A DNA stretch of 60,000 nucleotides from Polytrichum commune (taxonomy: Eukaryota > Streptophyta > Polytrichopsida > Polytrichales > Polytrichaceae). The notes beneath the pieces were generated by a model. It searched no databases, was not told where the DNA came from, and was given only the letters and a program-made list of their open reading frames with translations. Both the position numbers and the translations under genes were made by a program. Below, one piece after another: positions 47,387-60,000 of this stretch. The first letter of the stretch is position 1. Each line of letters opens with the position of its first letter. Location of the stretch: positions 55,507,554-55,567,553 of the forward strand of contig OX485803.1 of NCBI GenBank assembly GCA_950295325.1. The letters run 5' to 3'.

Positions 47387-50300
47387 ATGTGTGTGTGTGT
47401 GTGTGCGCGCTATTTCTGAAACTCATTTGCATTGGATGAATTAACAATTTGTCTGCAGATTCACCATCTTTCACTATCGCAGAGGGTGATGTCGTTTTAG
47501 TTGATTGACAAGGAAGGTCAGCAGGTAGGATAAAAACTGTTGATAATGGGCTTTGAGGATAGCTTCCAATCTCAATTAATCAGTTCTCCAGTCTGTAGCA
47601 GAGTTTATGGACTTTTATGAGTAATGCGTCAGGACTTCTCTATGTTGGATGCTCTGGACTCACCATGCACATTCTTTTTAGATCAAAAGTGATTCTCTTA
47701 ATTGACTTCTTTAGGTTCTTGGTTTTATATTGCAGTGGAGAAGGATGCTATTGAAGAAAGAGAAAGGCAGGAAGAAGCTGCTCGGGAGAAAAAGATGAAA
47801 GAAGAGGCAGATCAAAGAATGAAAGAGGAAGAAGCAGCTGGCTTGGTTGGGAAAGAAGAAAGCACAGCTGACAAGCAACTTGAAGCTGATGTCGAAGAGG
47901 TATTCTTCAATTTTTACTATTGACACACCATTATATCATATGTTTTCCAAATTTGATGCTTTTTAAATGCCGATTGTGACCAATGTTTTTTTCCTTCTAT
48001 TGAGAGTCTGTTCTTCACTTGGCAGTCAATTGAGATTTATGGGATGCTTCTCTAAATATTTGATGTCCTGAAATCTACTTGGTTGATTGATGTCATGATA
48101 TTTACTGCAGGTCAAAGTTGATGATGTCTCTGAGCACGAAGCCATTGTTGGAGATGACACTGATTATAACACCAAAGGTGAAAGAGGTTTGAATACTCCA
48201 GAATCAGAAGAGGATAAACCTGAAGTACACTTGACAGAGATTAAAGAGGAGCCTGACTTGGAGAAGCTTTCAAACGAAGAGGTAGGACGTGTTATTGCTG
48301 CACGGTGGACTGGAGAAGACACTACTGTTCATGCACCAGAGGATTCAGTTCCTAAAGACACAACAGATAGTGATGAGGATCAGGAAGATGTGGATCAAGA
48401 ACATGACTACAGTGAAGAGGACGAGTACCCAGCTTACAAGGAGGACAAGCATTTGTCAGAGTCTGTGATAAGTACGCTCTGCCATCCCACCAAGGGTATT
48501 CTTGGATATGAAAGTACACAGAAGTGGTTGTTAATGTTTAAACTTAATGCAGGATGTTACATCAAGACTAGATACACTATTCTGTGTAGTACAGGTCTTG
48601 TGCTGCTGTAAACTTTTGGTTTTGTTTCCTTAATTGGCCTATTTGGCAATGATCTTCAACATCACCAGGTGTAGAGTGAGCAGCTGTCACTTTTTCCAGA
48701 CTGAGGTGCAGAACAAGCTCCTTAGATCTACAACACACCTCCTTTGTGGAGGTTGGGTTGTCTGTTTCTAAGGGTAGTATCCAATGTTGTGAGTTTGAAT
48801 GTGACCATAATCCTACTGTGGTGACTTGGTTAGGCTTGTGATGTTTGTGACATGATACAATATTGATTGTCATAGCTTCATGAGTATGGACCTGAGTTGT
48901 ATATGCACTAATACTGATTCTGTTAATGTTCTGTTTCAGAATTATGCTAATATCTGCTTTATTCTGCAGCACATGAGTCAGTAAAGTCTTCTTGGTGGGA
49001 GCGCTTTGTTCCAGGAATGTTGAGAAGTCTATTTGTGAGGCAGCCAGTGGATAAATCAGGCATGTGTGCTTTCATGAAAGTTGCAACAAAAAAAGAGATT
49101 ATGTCTGGCTTTTTCTGATTAGTTGTGTCTCTGAAGAAATTTACCTACGTAAGAGGTCCTTGGTACAATATCAATATTGCAGTAATTTACTAGTAGGATC
49201 TGACCTTCTATATAAGAATTACACTCCTTTAACAGACCAGTGAAATTAGTTAAAAGTGACAGCAACTTGTCACATCAAACAGGAGATGTTGCATGGTCTA
49301 TTATTTGACATGAATGTCTTGCACTTGATATGTGTTGCAAATCTTGTGAGTCACCACCAGCAAACTGTTAAAGGCCTCTCACTTCAATTTGAATCTTGGT
49401 TACTGTACTTACTCATTCTATATACCATTGCAGAAGCAGAGAAAATCAGGAATCGGTATTCTGAAGAGACCACTAAATTGAGCAATATGCAAAACCAGAT
49501 TTCCGAGTTGGAGACCAAATTAAAGGAGGATTTTGGTTTACCCTTATTCCTTCTCAGTCAATCTTCCTGTTCTTTTCATTATTAAAAACAATGTATTTAA
49601 ATTTTAGAATAATGATTTCTCTTGACTGTGAGAACAGAGAAAAATTCTAGAGCATTGTGCTTTAAACTCTTCGTTAGCTGTTTCTTGTTCGTCTGCGATA
49701 AATGGTTAATATTTCCATATTCTGGGTATCTTTGTGGCAGGCTTAAGTTGTTGAGTCCCAAAATGTAGAATTGTTGTACTTAATGTTATACTGAACTTTG
49801 GTATGTGCAGATTTGGCGGATTATTTTAATCCTGTATATAAATGCCTGGTGTCTTTCTCAATTGTGTCTTTTCTGAAATGCTGTGGCAGGACCTGAAGGA
49901 GAGTTCTATTCATTTTACGATAAGTGCTTTGACTTGAGAGTAAAAAAGTACGAGTTTAAGTTTTCTCTGGGCACAGTTATTACTATGTGAGGCAATTTGC
50001 TATCCTTTCTGTTGTAGTGGCATGATGAATGCTATCATTAGGGTGAGTGCAAAATGAATGGAATGATACGCACGTGGTGTCATTATTCAATGTGAGGCAT
50101 GCAATGAACACTTGTGTGCCACTTGAATGATCCAAGATTTTATGTACGAGTAGAGCTTATGTGGGCTGGTCAGAAATAGAATGACCTGCTGGCCCACACT
50201 GATGCTTTTCTCTTTAGTTCTGCACTCAGGAAAGAGTTAAAAGCTACCTCTTCAGAAGTTTTGTGTATGTTCATCTTCAATCAGTAATGAATTCTTTGAC

Positions 50301-52706
50301 CTTGAGTATGGCAGATATGTCTACAAGGTCTGTCCTTACAAGCAAGCGACACAAGAGGAGGGTCATATGACTACCCGTCTTGGGTGTGTAAATCTATCCT
50401 CCTTGCTCTCACACGTGTTTACCATAATTTGTAGTGCTTTTTTTCAATCATGTATTGAATACTTTTTGTGAATAAGCATAAAAGCAATGATTATCTTTCA
50501 GTATATAGCAGATGAGATTAAGACCCTCTGCATTGTATCCTACTGATCTATCATTTCTGGCAGCAACTGGGAGGGCTTCAAGGACAACTACTCTGTTTTG
50601 ATGTTTTCACATGGTGATCGATGTTGGAACGGACCAGATCGAAGTTTACGAGTAATTTTCATTTTGTTGAACCTTGAAATTCTAATGACCTGATTGAGTC
50701 TCTCATTATTGTAAACTTAGTTTGAGCAAGGATATAATATATTTAGTATGGCAAGCCATGATGGTAATTGGCATCTTTATACTAGAGAATGTTATTGTTA
50801 TCATGTAGGCTTGATTAATCAGCGTCTCCAAGTTCTGAAGCTGTTAACAAACATTTTGTGGTAATGGTTGCAGGTGAAGTTACGCTGTGGAACAAAAAAT
50901 GAATTAAGAAATGTTGATGAACCCAGCAGATGCGAGTATGTCAATATCTATTTCCTATTTAATTTTCTTGCAAGTAAATTGATTTGTGTTGAACGTAGAG
51001 TACTCTGGGTCTAAACTTGGAATTTCTGTGCAAATTCCTTTTGCGATTGGATTAATTGAGCATGTATACACAGCTCAGTATTTTTTTTACAAATTTCAAT
51101 TGAGTTTGTCAGGCAATATACAGTGATGTTGTTGGAGCATTACAAGGAAAGCACAATTGGAACTTTCTTAGAAAGTATGGAGGATTAAAATGTAACAAAT
51201 GCTTCAATTAGACAAGTGACTGAGACTTTTCATTTACTTGTGAAATTATGACAATGCTTGGTAGCAGTATTCCATTTTAGTGAGTTCTTGACCAAACTTT
51301 TCATGCCTTGGTGTAATGTAGTTATACAGCAGAACTGGTAACCCCTTCATTTTGCTTGGAGTCAAGAATGCAGGTACTCCTTAAATCCTGTTGCAAATTT
51401 GGGTTTAGATTCTTTCTGTTCATACTACTTGTATGTGTCCTGTCAGCATAATGATGTCAAGGGTGAAAAATCTTTTAGTATCAAGCTGTTATCTAGTTGA
51501 AAGCTGATACTTTACAAACTTTTCTAATTCAAACTCCAAACATAATAAATTTGTAACAGGCATTGGAAACCATGCACTTCCATTACGTAACAGACGCAGA
51601 GAAGTTACTAAGACGAAATGGAATATTAAGCAAGTGCACATCTAAATTACATGAGTTTAGTCAAGTAATGATCGCAAACTCACAACACCAACTGATGTAA
51701 TCTTACATGTTCTGGAATTGAATCCCTTTCTTGGCTTATGAACTTATAGTGAAATATATTTGCAGAGAAGGAGATTCTACATATGTTGTATATGAATGAA
51801 TGCATGTAGCATTGTTAAAATGTGCACACTGAAGCTTTACTCCTAGTCCAGGTCCTGCATTCAAGATCCTGCAGTTACTTTTTGTTCTTTGGGTTATAGT
51901 GAGAGTTTTTGAAAGCTTAAATGAGCAAGGAGTATCAATGAGTTTGCCAGTGCCAAATAAGTGTCAAGCTCAAGACTTGCCTCTATATTTTATTCTTCTT
52001 GTTCATATCTTGGACCAAGCAAGAGTTATTACATTTGTAGCTAGTTATCCGTTTTGCACCAAGTATTATCATTCTTTTTCAAAGTTAATATCGATGAAAA
52101 ATGTCAGCACTCAATTCAGTGAACTTTGAAACTCTTACATGCAAAAGTGTTGAAGACAAGAGGTTTTAGGAGTTTCAAATTCTAACAGAGTTGGCAATAA
52201 ATTCTGTCAAGGAGATGTAAACACAGAACACATTTTTGGAAATATTATGCACCACTCTTCCTAATTTTGAAAGACCTTAATGTGAGGTGCCCAAATAGAA
52301 AGTGCCCAAATGATTCATTTCAACAAGGTGTTGAAACTGGCCTGACGGTACATTGGGTGACGATGTGTAGAGTGATTATGTTGAGGACTCATGTAGGGGA
52401 GCATTGTGTTTTTGTTTTTGAAAATCTATATCATGTCGCCTTCAAGCAATGAAGGATCCTATTGCATTGAAGTATCTTGTACTTGGTTTAAAGCATCCTT
52501 TGGCTGCATATACCTTGTAAGGTGTCACTGGTTGGAGCATTGGTTAAAACTTCAATATCTTGTGGAATTGTCATGTGTTAGTTCAAGGGGTTTGTAGAAA
52601 TTGCTGTAATGATGATTCATCAGTTAGGTGATGTTGTATTGGATACTGGCAGGAGTTGCAAAAGAAATTGGAGCAATTGCAATCTGGAATACATGAGGAG
52701 CTTTAG
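44652..52706 (+). CDS. PSL4: Glucosidase II beta subunit, 14 coding exons, 550 aa
   Basis: Exons: 44652-44754, 46292-46405, 46760-46855, 47073-47312, 47736-47899, 48111-48471, 48970-49059, 49434-49535, 49890-49947, 50315-50383, 50564-50651, 50874-50935, 51322-51373, 52653-52706; sum 1653 nt, all phases join. An N-terminal signal peptide ([14 protein letters not shown]) is followed by two Cys-rich LDLa-type modules ([35 protein letters not shown]), a charged coiled coil ([18 protein letters not shown]), an acidic linker and a C-terminal MRH lectin domain ([31 protein letters not shown]). It ends HEEL, an HDEL-like ER-retrieval signal. The protein anchors the GH31 alpha subunit in the ER and binds mannose of N-glycans while two glucoses are trimmed, feeding the calnexin cycle. 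It is shorter than the Arabidopsis protein, mainly in the acidic linker. The intron after 49059 starts GC. Confidence 0.93.
47333..47405. repeat. Microsatellite (ATCT)n(TG)n in glucosidase II beta intron 4
   Basis: About thirteen CTAT units are followed by about nine TG units, starting some 20 bp after the donor at 47313. Likely length-polymorphic. Confidence 0.9.
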
Positions 52707-55700
52707 ATCACTGCATATTAAAGTTTGCAGCTTTTGGGTCACAGGAGATGGGTGACTTGGTAATTTTGTTCCCACTTCCTTTGTAGCAGAAATATCTCAA
52801 CTTCTGCATACAATACGCTTACATGCTTAGTTAGTGATGATGATTGTTGAAAAACAACATACATCCTAGTCTGTTGGCATCTTCATAGGCTTGACCCTGT
52901 GATACAAGTGACAGTTCGTCGGTCACACTTATTCATGTTAAGCTTTAGTGATTAAAGCTTACCAGAGGCAAACTGCAAGTCAGTGTGCATAATAGACCCA
53001 GTGTCACCATTTCAATATAGGTCCCAATGTCACCATTCTCATAGTGGTAAGGTTGTATGCTACAGTATCACTTGGACAACTGTTCCATTCCAATCACTTT
53101 TCACAAACATTTGAGCTTTTGTGATGAGGAGTGTTGAGGCATGCTCCCGTCTCTGGGTATTATTAGTACTTGTCTGCTCTAGAAGATAATTATTTTAGGT
53201 GTAAGTCACCTCTTTTTAATGACAGATTGGGAGAGTGATCAGCAGCATACATTGCTCCGATCAGAAACTTACTTTCTAATGCCACTTACAAAGGCGTTAC
53301 GTTGCTGTGACATGTCTAGTGCGCCTAAAAGGTCTTGTCTACAGTTTGACAGCCCCTTGTAATTGGGTTTGGGTCTAGACTCTTATTCTTTGCCATGTGT
53401 TTTTGGCTAGGTATCTATGATTCTCCAATGGTATCCAGTTATTAGGGTGAAGTCTTGAGTGCACTTAGTTTGGTTGTGTCATGGGATGTTTTATTATGTT
53501 TAGGTTAAAATAACTCATTTATATGGTTCAGGATTGGATTTATGTGGAATTTTATACGTTGTCACATGTTTTTAACTTATGTTGAATCACCTAGTCTGTG
53601 CTAGGAATTTAATCAAATTTGTTAAATCTAACGATAATTTCCATCAGCTTCACTTTCAGTATTTAAGCAGTTCTATAGACATGTCATTCATGATGGAAGT
53701 GCTATTTTATGAACATTATACGATTCTCTCAAGTTTTATTCTCTAAAACCTGGCTTATATTTGGGGAAGACTTTTTGGAATTTAAGAATGTGCAGATTTG
53801 ACATTGCTCTGGTAAGACTGCAAATCTTGTCGAGGTTTTTTCTTTGCAGTCAGGATAAGTGCAGGAGAAGATGTGTTCTTTACTTGATTCATAGTGGAAA
53901 CAGTGCATCAATCTCTTTAAATCTACACGAATTGCAACTTAGATGTTTGGTTATAGTCAATCTCTGGTTGACAGGAACTCAAAGGAAACAGGAGGCAATA
54001 TGTTTAGTGATAGAGTAGGATGTAGAAATGAAGATGAAGATGAAAGTGTGCGAAACAGTAAAATATTCATTTGAAGCTCAGTTGCTCTGAACTGCAAATA
54101 ATTGCCAAACATGTAACTTACAGTGTGACGAAAAGTACTGTACGTGGATTTTTTGACTGTTCCTTTGAGCAGATTGATACGTTTGGGGTATTGTGCATTT
54201 TGTGACTCTCTCCTTGTGATCAACTAAAAACAATGGTCGTCACTGGGAAATGATTGGCCTGGTCCTCTTTGTAACTTGGAGGCCGATGGCCTTGCATTTG
54301 GAATCAACGACCGGTTCAACGAGCGGTCTTGGCATGAATTTTGGCCATTCACATAAATAAAGGTGGGTCGGCTGGAAACAGAAGAGCGGAAGGATGCACT
54401 TGAGGTATGGTTAGTGGGCCTAATTTTGGTTACTTATCTTAACTGAACACCTATATTTGAGTGGTGCTTGGTTGGGTTTGGTCGTAAGAACGGACACCAG
54501 AAAGACGATATGAGAACAAGATATTCATATGAGCTCCAATTTTTTTGAAGACATTGGCTATGGTCTCCATTTGGTGTTGCTAATCATCATGTACAAAATT
54601 ACATGTCTAATATCCTAGGTGAAGTGGGCTAACAAAAAAGATAAAAATTATCTGTTTTAGCCTACTTACTCTAGTGAGAGTTGAAGGAGTACACCACATT
54701 AGGCAATGTGGCAGAAAAAGGAACAAGCAGAGAGGTACAAATAAATCAATCGTGTTGGTACCTCTCTATTCTGTTGCTAAGAGGGGAGGTTGCAGTTCTG
54801 AACCTCGTGGGATCTACTATCCACATTGAAAATTGATCAACTGTGTATCATAGTATTGATGGTACCTAGACAATGTTCTAAATATAATTTTGGCTAAATA
54901 CTTGTAAGGACAATGAGCAGTACAATCATCGATGTTCTTCTTTTTCCTCATTTAATAACAAGTGTTGTACTTTCACGGATAGCTGATCTTAAAAGGCGAC
55001 AATAAATTAGAAGGGGATGGTGCAGTTTGCTTCACAAACTAGAAAAAGGTTTTGCATCGCAAGAACTTTTCAGCCTCTTCCCCTTCCATTTCCCAAAGCA
55101 GCGGGAAACTGTCACCACTTATCTCAAGTGGGCTGGACCATTACCAAAGAAGCAGTGCACCAGTGTGTTTACTACATGGGATGTTTTGGTGTTTAAACTT
55201 GGGTGTATTGGATGCCAACTATTGTAAGGAAATTCAAGTTGTATTGTGTTGTGTTATGTGGCACCGATGTGGTACATTACATCAAACCACTTGACATAGG
55301 ATTTTTGTGTTAATAATAAGATGTAAGTTGAAGTCAATCAACATACATGTCTTCCCATATGTCACATGTGAGCGTCACCTTTGTCAATTCGATGTGGTTC
55401 ACATCATGTCGACACTTGTCATGATCACAACTGCAACAATATATGAATCATGTCAAGTTATGTGACACACCATGTCACTTATGATTTGTTAATATGGTAA
55501 CATTACACATGTTCCACTCTACTTGTAAGACGTTTGGAATTGATGTGGTCCACTCTATTCATCACCCACACTATTCGAAATCCAAAATCCAGCCATAGTG
55601 ATTGCTTTGAAATTAGAAACAAATTTGTTTTGAACCGATTGCGTATCTTTGCCGTAATATCGAATATCAAGTAAATAACCTACTAAATTAGTTATTGCCT

Positions 55701-56287
55701 TGATCAACTTGAAGTAGCTAGAAGTGTATTCCCCAGACCATCATTGAACCTAAAACCAACACCATGCATTATAGTCAAAGATTTGAATCCTCAAGTATAT
55801 GACAATGATTCATAATATTGGTTTTAGGCTATATGGTGGTTTTGGGGATGCCTAATTTATGCTCAATAGAACAATCAAGTTACCTTTTTATTGTCGAACA
55901 TCTTTGGAAGCACGGCTACTATAAAGAAGGTAAATGACCATTTCTACGAGTGCCCCAGGATATCTGGATGCCTTGTCGGTTCCTTTTGGAGCTTTCCGAG
56001 TGTAACTTTGCCACCCACACAACACGCGTTGCTCCCGCATGGAGTTGAGGTTGCGTGTGTTGGGAAAACTAAGAAGTTTCGTGTTTTACCCACTCGTAGT
56101 TGAATGAAAGTTTAGTTGTTGCCGTACCAGCACATGGCACTCGTGCATATGAATTAGGAACTGCTAAGACTTGTGAACTAATAAAGTTATCTTTAAAGTG
56201 TTAATTTGAGGGCGAAACACAAGATGAAAATCATCAATTTCATGGGCCTTTCTATCTTTGTATAGTTTGCCTCTCATGTATAAGCAG
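52707..56287. other. 3' flank of glucosidase II beta and intergenic DNA
   Basis: No gene recognised. The first few hundred bases presumably include the 3'UTR. ORFs of 60-90 codons (for example 53761-54018 and 55052-55294) show no domain. A stretch at about 54430-54560 resembles weakly the repeat near 44040. At 55360-55500 words around CATGTC and GTCACAT are unusually frequent. Confidence 0.45.
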
Positions 56288-56383
56288 GTTGTCAACATCG
56301 AGGATCAGCTGCTCTGCCCTGAAGTTCAAGCAGAAGCAGAGGAAACATTCGATGACCTTAAGAAATCATTTGAATCATTTTAG
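56288..56383 (+). pseudogene. Orphan terminal-exon-like segment
   Basis: After a plausible acceptor (TATAAGCAG) an open frame of 31 codons with protein-like composition (VVNIEDQLLCPEVQAEAEE, then TFDDLKKSFESF) ends at TAG 56381-56383. It differs from the surrounding AT-rich DNA. No upstream exon with matching phase was found, so it may be a duplicated exon, a captured gene fragment or chance. The product is not recognised. Confidence 0.25.
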
Positions 56384-59300
56384 AGTAAGATCCGAGCGGT
56401 CGGCCTCAAAGCCAAATGCAAAAAACTTCAAAATTTATGCCCAATGACGATTCACGACATGTTCAACTAATAAACCTTGAAGCCTAATTTTTTCGCCAAA
56501 AAATGCGTACTCAACCGGGATGCGTACTTAAACGGGTGCGTACTTAAGTGGGAGGTTACTGTAACCTAGGTTCAAAGAATTTTATTAGCCCTTCCGTTCT
56601 CAGCCATGCCAAAGTTTAGCCCTGAGTTTGGTTGCTTCTTCTTTAAATTGAGTAAATTGAGCATGGAAACTTCTTGGAAGCCACAAGGGAGATGCAAGGT
56701 TGGTGGGCATGTTTATATCTGGAGTGTTTGTTGAAATCATAGAGTTTTGGGCTAACACACCAAAGGCAAGATACACCTTCAAACATTGTACAAGTGCTCG
56801 TGTCCTTTTGAAGATTGCTTCAATGTGTAGTTGTTTTTAAGAAGTTTGTAGTGCAGCTCGTGTCTTACCTTCATGGCACCTCTTACTAACCTTTAGCTTG
56901 GCCCGTGCAGTTGTGGTAAGTACATGGGTGGATCTCCGCGTGGTCGGTGCACTTATAGTAAATAAACATGTGGCAAGTACGTTGACAAGCGTATTGGTGG
57001 GTAGGTGGGTGGGTTGGTATGTTGGTAGGCAGGTCGCTACATGAAGTTATTGGCTTAGGTAAGCATTTCACTCCGTCATGAAACATTTATATAAAAAAAG
57101 ATTTTTTTGTTTATTAAGTGAAAAGGTAAATGTAGATGATAAAATGACAATCTAATCAAAGATATTAAAACTTGGACATGCGACATGTCATGGGGCCATG
57201 CCAACACAAGGCCCAAACCGCCACAATGCTTGTAAAGTAGATTGGCACCAACCAATGAATGAGGCATGTGGAGGATCCACATAACACTTTCATGTAATGG
57301 TTGCACAACCATGAACATATAGAATTATTTCATACAAACGTACCTCTCATTCGTCCAACATAAATACCATGAAATAATATGCATTGTGAAAGTTTCTAGT
57401 TTGAGTTGATTGACATTGAATCTACTCGTAAAGACCCCGAATTAGTCTAGTCCATGTCATTTGAGATTAATTGACCACAAACCTATAGAGGGACCGAGGT
57501 TGGATGAATGAGAGATATGCTCGTATGCTCATCATTATTTTCCCTCCCTCCCACAACCCTTGCCATGTTTTCCCAAGTCTACCAAGGCGAGGTCTATTGT
57601 CATGCAATTAATATCTTGATTCATTAAGGATCACATCTATTACAATATGTATATATATATATATATACACACACACACATTGTAATAGGTGTCAACAAAA
57701 GGGTTAAAGAATGTCAGGTCTGGGGACAAGTTTTAGGCTTAATTGGTCAAGATACATCTAACCTCTGTAATATCACACATTTGGCAACCAGAGTGCACGT
57801 GATATTAAGGAGGTATGTAGTGTTAACATAGACGCATCATAATAAAAATTTAGTGTAGTATGTGACATTATGAAACAACACAAAGTCAACATTACAATAA
57901 TGACAATAACTACAATGATGATAACATGATGCATGCGAGCGCATAGCTTGAATTAGTTTGTGGATTACTTTAATGTCAACACCCATGATAATATGAGAAG
58001 GAAATGTGACAACAAAGAGGAAGATTCAAATCGAGAACATCCATTCCCTAGGGTTTCAAGATATAAGAAAGGGAGTGACATTAACAAGGGTGATATTACG
58101 GAGGTTAGGATGTACTAGCGTTCCTAAGACCAACAACAGGTTCCATGTTGACATCTTTTGGATTCTCTTTCAACAAATTGACGAATATTCTGAATATTCC
58201 TCTAAAAATGGTGGGTTATTTTCCTGAAGCCTTGATGAACTTCACCCGGCGATTTCTCAAACTCAACCACCGGTTCATCTCTAACTACCGGTCGGTTCGC
58301 CCCCTTCGTTGGCATCACAAAGCTTAAGAAACAACAGCGGAATGGGAGTTTGCAAACAGGAGGCATGTATACATATGAGAGCTTTGATGGTCACGAAGAA
58401 CGTAAATTTTTAAAGTTAAGTGTGTCCATCAATGATCGGGGAGATCCGGCAGCTAGTTGCAAGTTAGCCGAGTGAAATTGCAAAATTACCAATTTTTTTG
58501 GGGAGATTTCGGCCGTATAACCGAGTTAAATATGAAGAGTATAGGAAATCAACCGACCAATATGAGATAATGTAGGAAATTTAACCCCTTAGGCCCAGAA
58601 AATGGCGGATATTGGCTGGTCTCCCGAGGGTATGGGCGGATATTGAATGAGGGAGGTTCTCAGCCGTAGGTCACAGGAAACTTAACGATGTTTTTGCTTC
58701 ATTATTGCATTTCATTGTTGACGGCTAGCGTTTAGAATGTATTATGAGTGTGTCTATGGAAGATCTTTGCGGTGATCTTGATAATGTACTAATGGAAGCC
58801 ATAGCTTTATGAAGGAACTTTACAAAGTTTAGATGGTTGTTTTCACATCCACAAAGATACCTTTTAGGGCGTTTTCCTCTTGAAGGTGAAGATGATATTG
58901 TTGATTTTGACTCTAAGAGTTGGTGAATTTCATTTTTGTATATAGTATGGTATGTTGGGTTACTCTTTTATCATGTTGTGGCCTCAAATCTAATATGAGG
59001 TTTTAAGACCTAGGTATGATAGAAGAGTTTATCCATGGCCATCAACCGGTTGATGGCTTATTTTAAGTTCAACTCCTGCTACGGATAAATTGTTGATCAT
59101 TCTTGTTGGATGTTGATATCATTACATATTATTGTTGTATGCTGATATGTTCTTTGGACACTGTTGTTGAATGGTGTATGTTTTTTGAGGATATAATTGG
59201 AAAACCAACTTACTTATCAATGCCCGAGTTTTTGGCCGGTTGTCATTACAATGAAGAGGAAATTAACCGGCACTTGAAAGAAAACATAGGATATTGGCCG

Positions 59301-59564
59301 ATCCAAATTAATGACAACAAGTTTGCAACCTATCAAATCCTAAAAAAACTGGTAGAAATTATGAAGGGACGGATTTTACCTGGTTGAGCTCAAAAATCTC
59401 CCGAACCCTGGTGTCCATGGGCGGCCATTAATGGCACGGAATGTGGTATAAGTTACATGTACAATTGTGGAATGGCCCTGCCAATTTTTTTACTGCAAAA
59501 TTTATCGGCCACCAAATTTAGTTCAACTCCCGTGGTCCGTGACCCATCTAAGCCTATTCATTCA
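56384..59564. other. Intergenic DNA, no gene recognised
   Basis: It contains a short perfect palindrome AGGTTACTGTAACCT (56553-56567) beside three GCGTACT(T/C)AA words, a (TA)n(CA)n microsatellite at about 57648-57680, and GCCGG-rich pieces near 58230-58300 and 59230-59520 that resemble in style the insert at 40501-41388. The 94-codon ORF at 59103-59387 (EFLAGCHYNEEEINRHLKE and so on) is protein-like but unrecognised. Confidence 0.4.
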
Positions 59565-60000
59565 GGGGCACTTCACACACGAGACTGAGAGCCCGTGACC
59601 ATTACACTTCGAGCACTCGCATTGGTGGAAAAGGCGGAGCCAGTCCAAGTTCGCTTCACACTACGCTTGAGGGACCAATGGAGTATAAAAGTAAATGCAA
59701 GATGCATGTAAAGTCTACATGGATTCCTACATGGCATCAAATGGATCACATTTCATGGTCACTTGGACTATTTTCAAAAACCACCTCTTGGAGGTAGGTC
59801 TGACATAAAACCGGGAGACCATGGTACTCCAAACGCTAACAACCGTTGATTTATTCTATTTTATCATGTGTGAGGACCCGCATGGATAGAAATTCATTGT
59901 AATAGCATTTGGTTGAGGGTCCGGTTACATATGACTTCACACTACACTTGAAGGTCTGTGACCACACTACATGATTTTGGAGGTGTGTTGGGACAACCTT
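59565..60000. mobile_element. Second copy of the 3.3-kb MITE, inverted and cut by the window edge
   Basis: It begins GGGGCACTTCACACACGAGA and continues parallel to the reverse complement of 3400-3840: AGAGCCCGTGACCA, GGTGGAAAAGGCGGAGCC, CTACATGGATTCCTACATGG, CCACCTCTTGGAGGTAGG. TCA precedes it (59562-59564). Its far end lies beyond the window. Differences from the first copy are scattered, so it is not a very recent duplicate. Confidence 0.75.

Noticed and set aside
47461-47526. Possible exon after the coiled-coil exon of glucosidase II beta
   Set aside because: It follows a good acceptor but reads into a stop (VLVD then TGA) in the required phase, while exon 4 joins exon 5 directly and matches the family.

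Overview
This is nuclear DNA of a land plant. Two intron-rich genes, both with a complete exon chain that I could rebuild by eye, encode a DUF707 protein (a plant family) and the beta subunit of ER glucosidase II. Introns are GT-AG (two look GC-AG) and mostly 100-800 bp. The rest is AT-rich, transposon-littered intergenic DNA. I cannot name the species; a non-flowering plant such as a moss, liverwort, lycophyte or fern is possible but unproven.

Layout. 1-14 kb: no convincing gene; several terminal-inverted-repeat (TIR) elements, diverged repeats, a tRNA-derived SINE-like unit and an AT-rich minisatellite. 14.5-23.04 kb: DUF707 gene on the + strand, with a GA-rich leader that probably contains an intron, 16 coding exons and 445 codons. 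23.0-28.8 kb: retroelement debris (a restriction-like-endonuclease-type fragment and a frameshifted LINE tail) and small TIR elements. 28.78-41.54 kb: one large Mutator-like composite element with long TIRs. It carries tandem arrays at its left end, a + strand multi-exon gene with a Ulp1-type cysteine protease domain, a - strand SWIM zinc-finger remnant of a transposase, a nested 703-bp foldback, and a roughly 0.9-kb insertion that splits its right TIR. 41.5-44.4 kb: no gene seen. 44.65-52.71 kb: glucosidase II beta gene, 14 coding exons, 550 codons, ending in the ER-retrieval-like tetrapeptide HEEL. 52.7-60 kb: no convincing gene, one orphan exon-like segment, and at the right edge an inverted copy of the TIR element seen at 3.3 kb.

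The two host genes are not an operon and need not be functionally linked: one is a probable type II membrane protein of unknown function, the other an ER quality-control factor. The most unusual object is the 12.8-kb composite element. It joins a protease gene with intact catalytic residues, a truncated transposase, a recurring GNAGAACA-like word in coding, intronic and array DNA, and nested inverted repeats. All exon boundaries are by-eye inferences from splice signals, phase and family resemblance; no transcript or database evidence was available.
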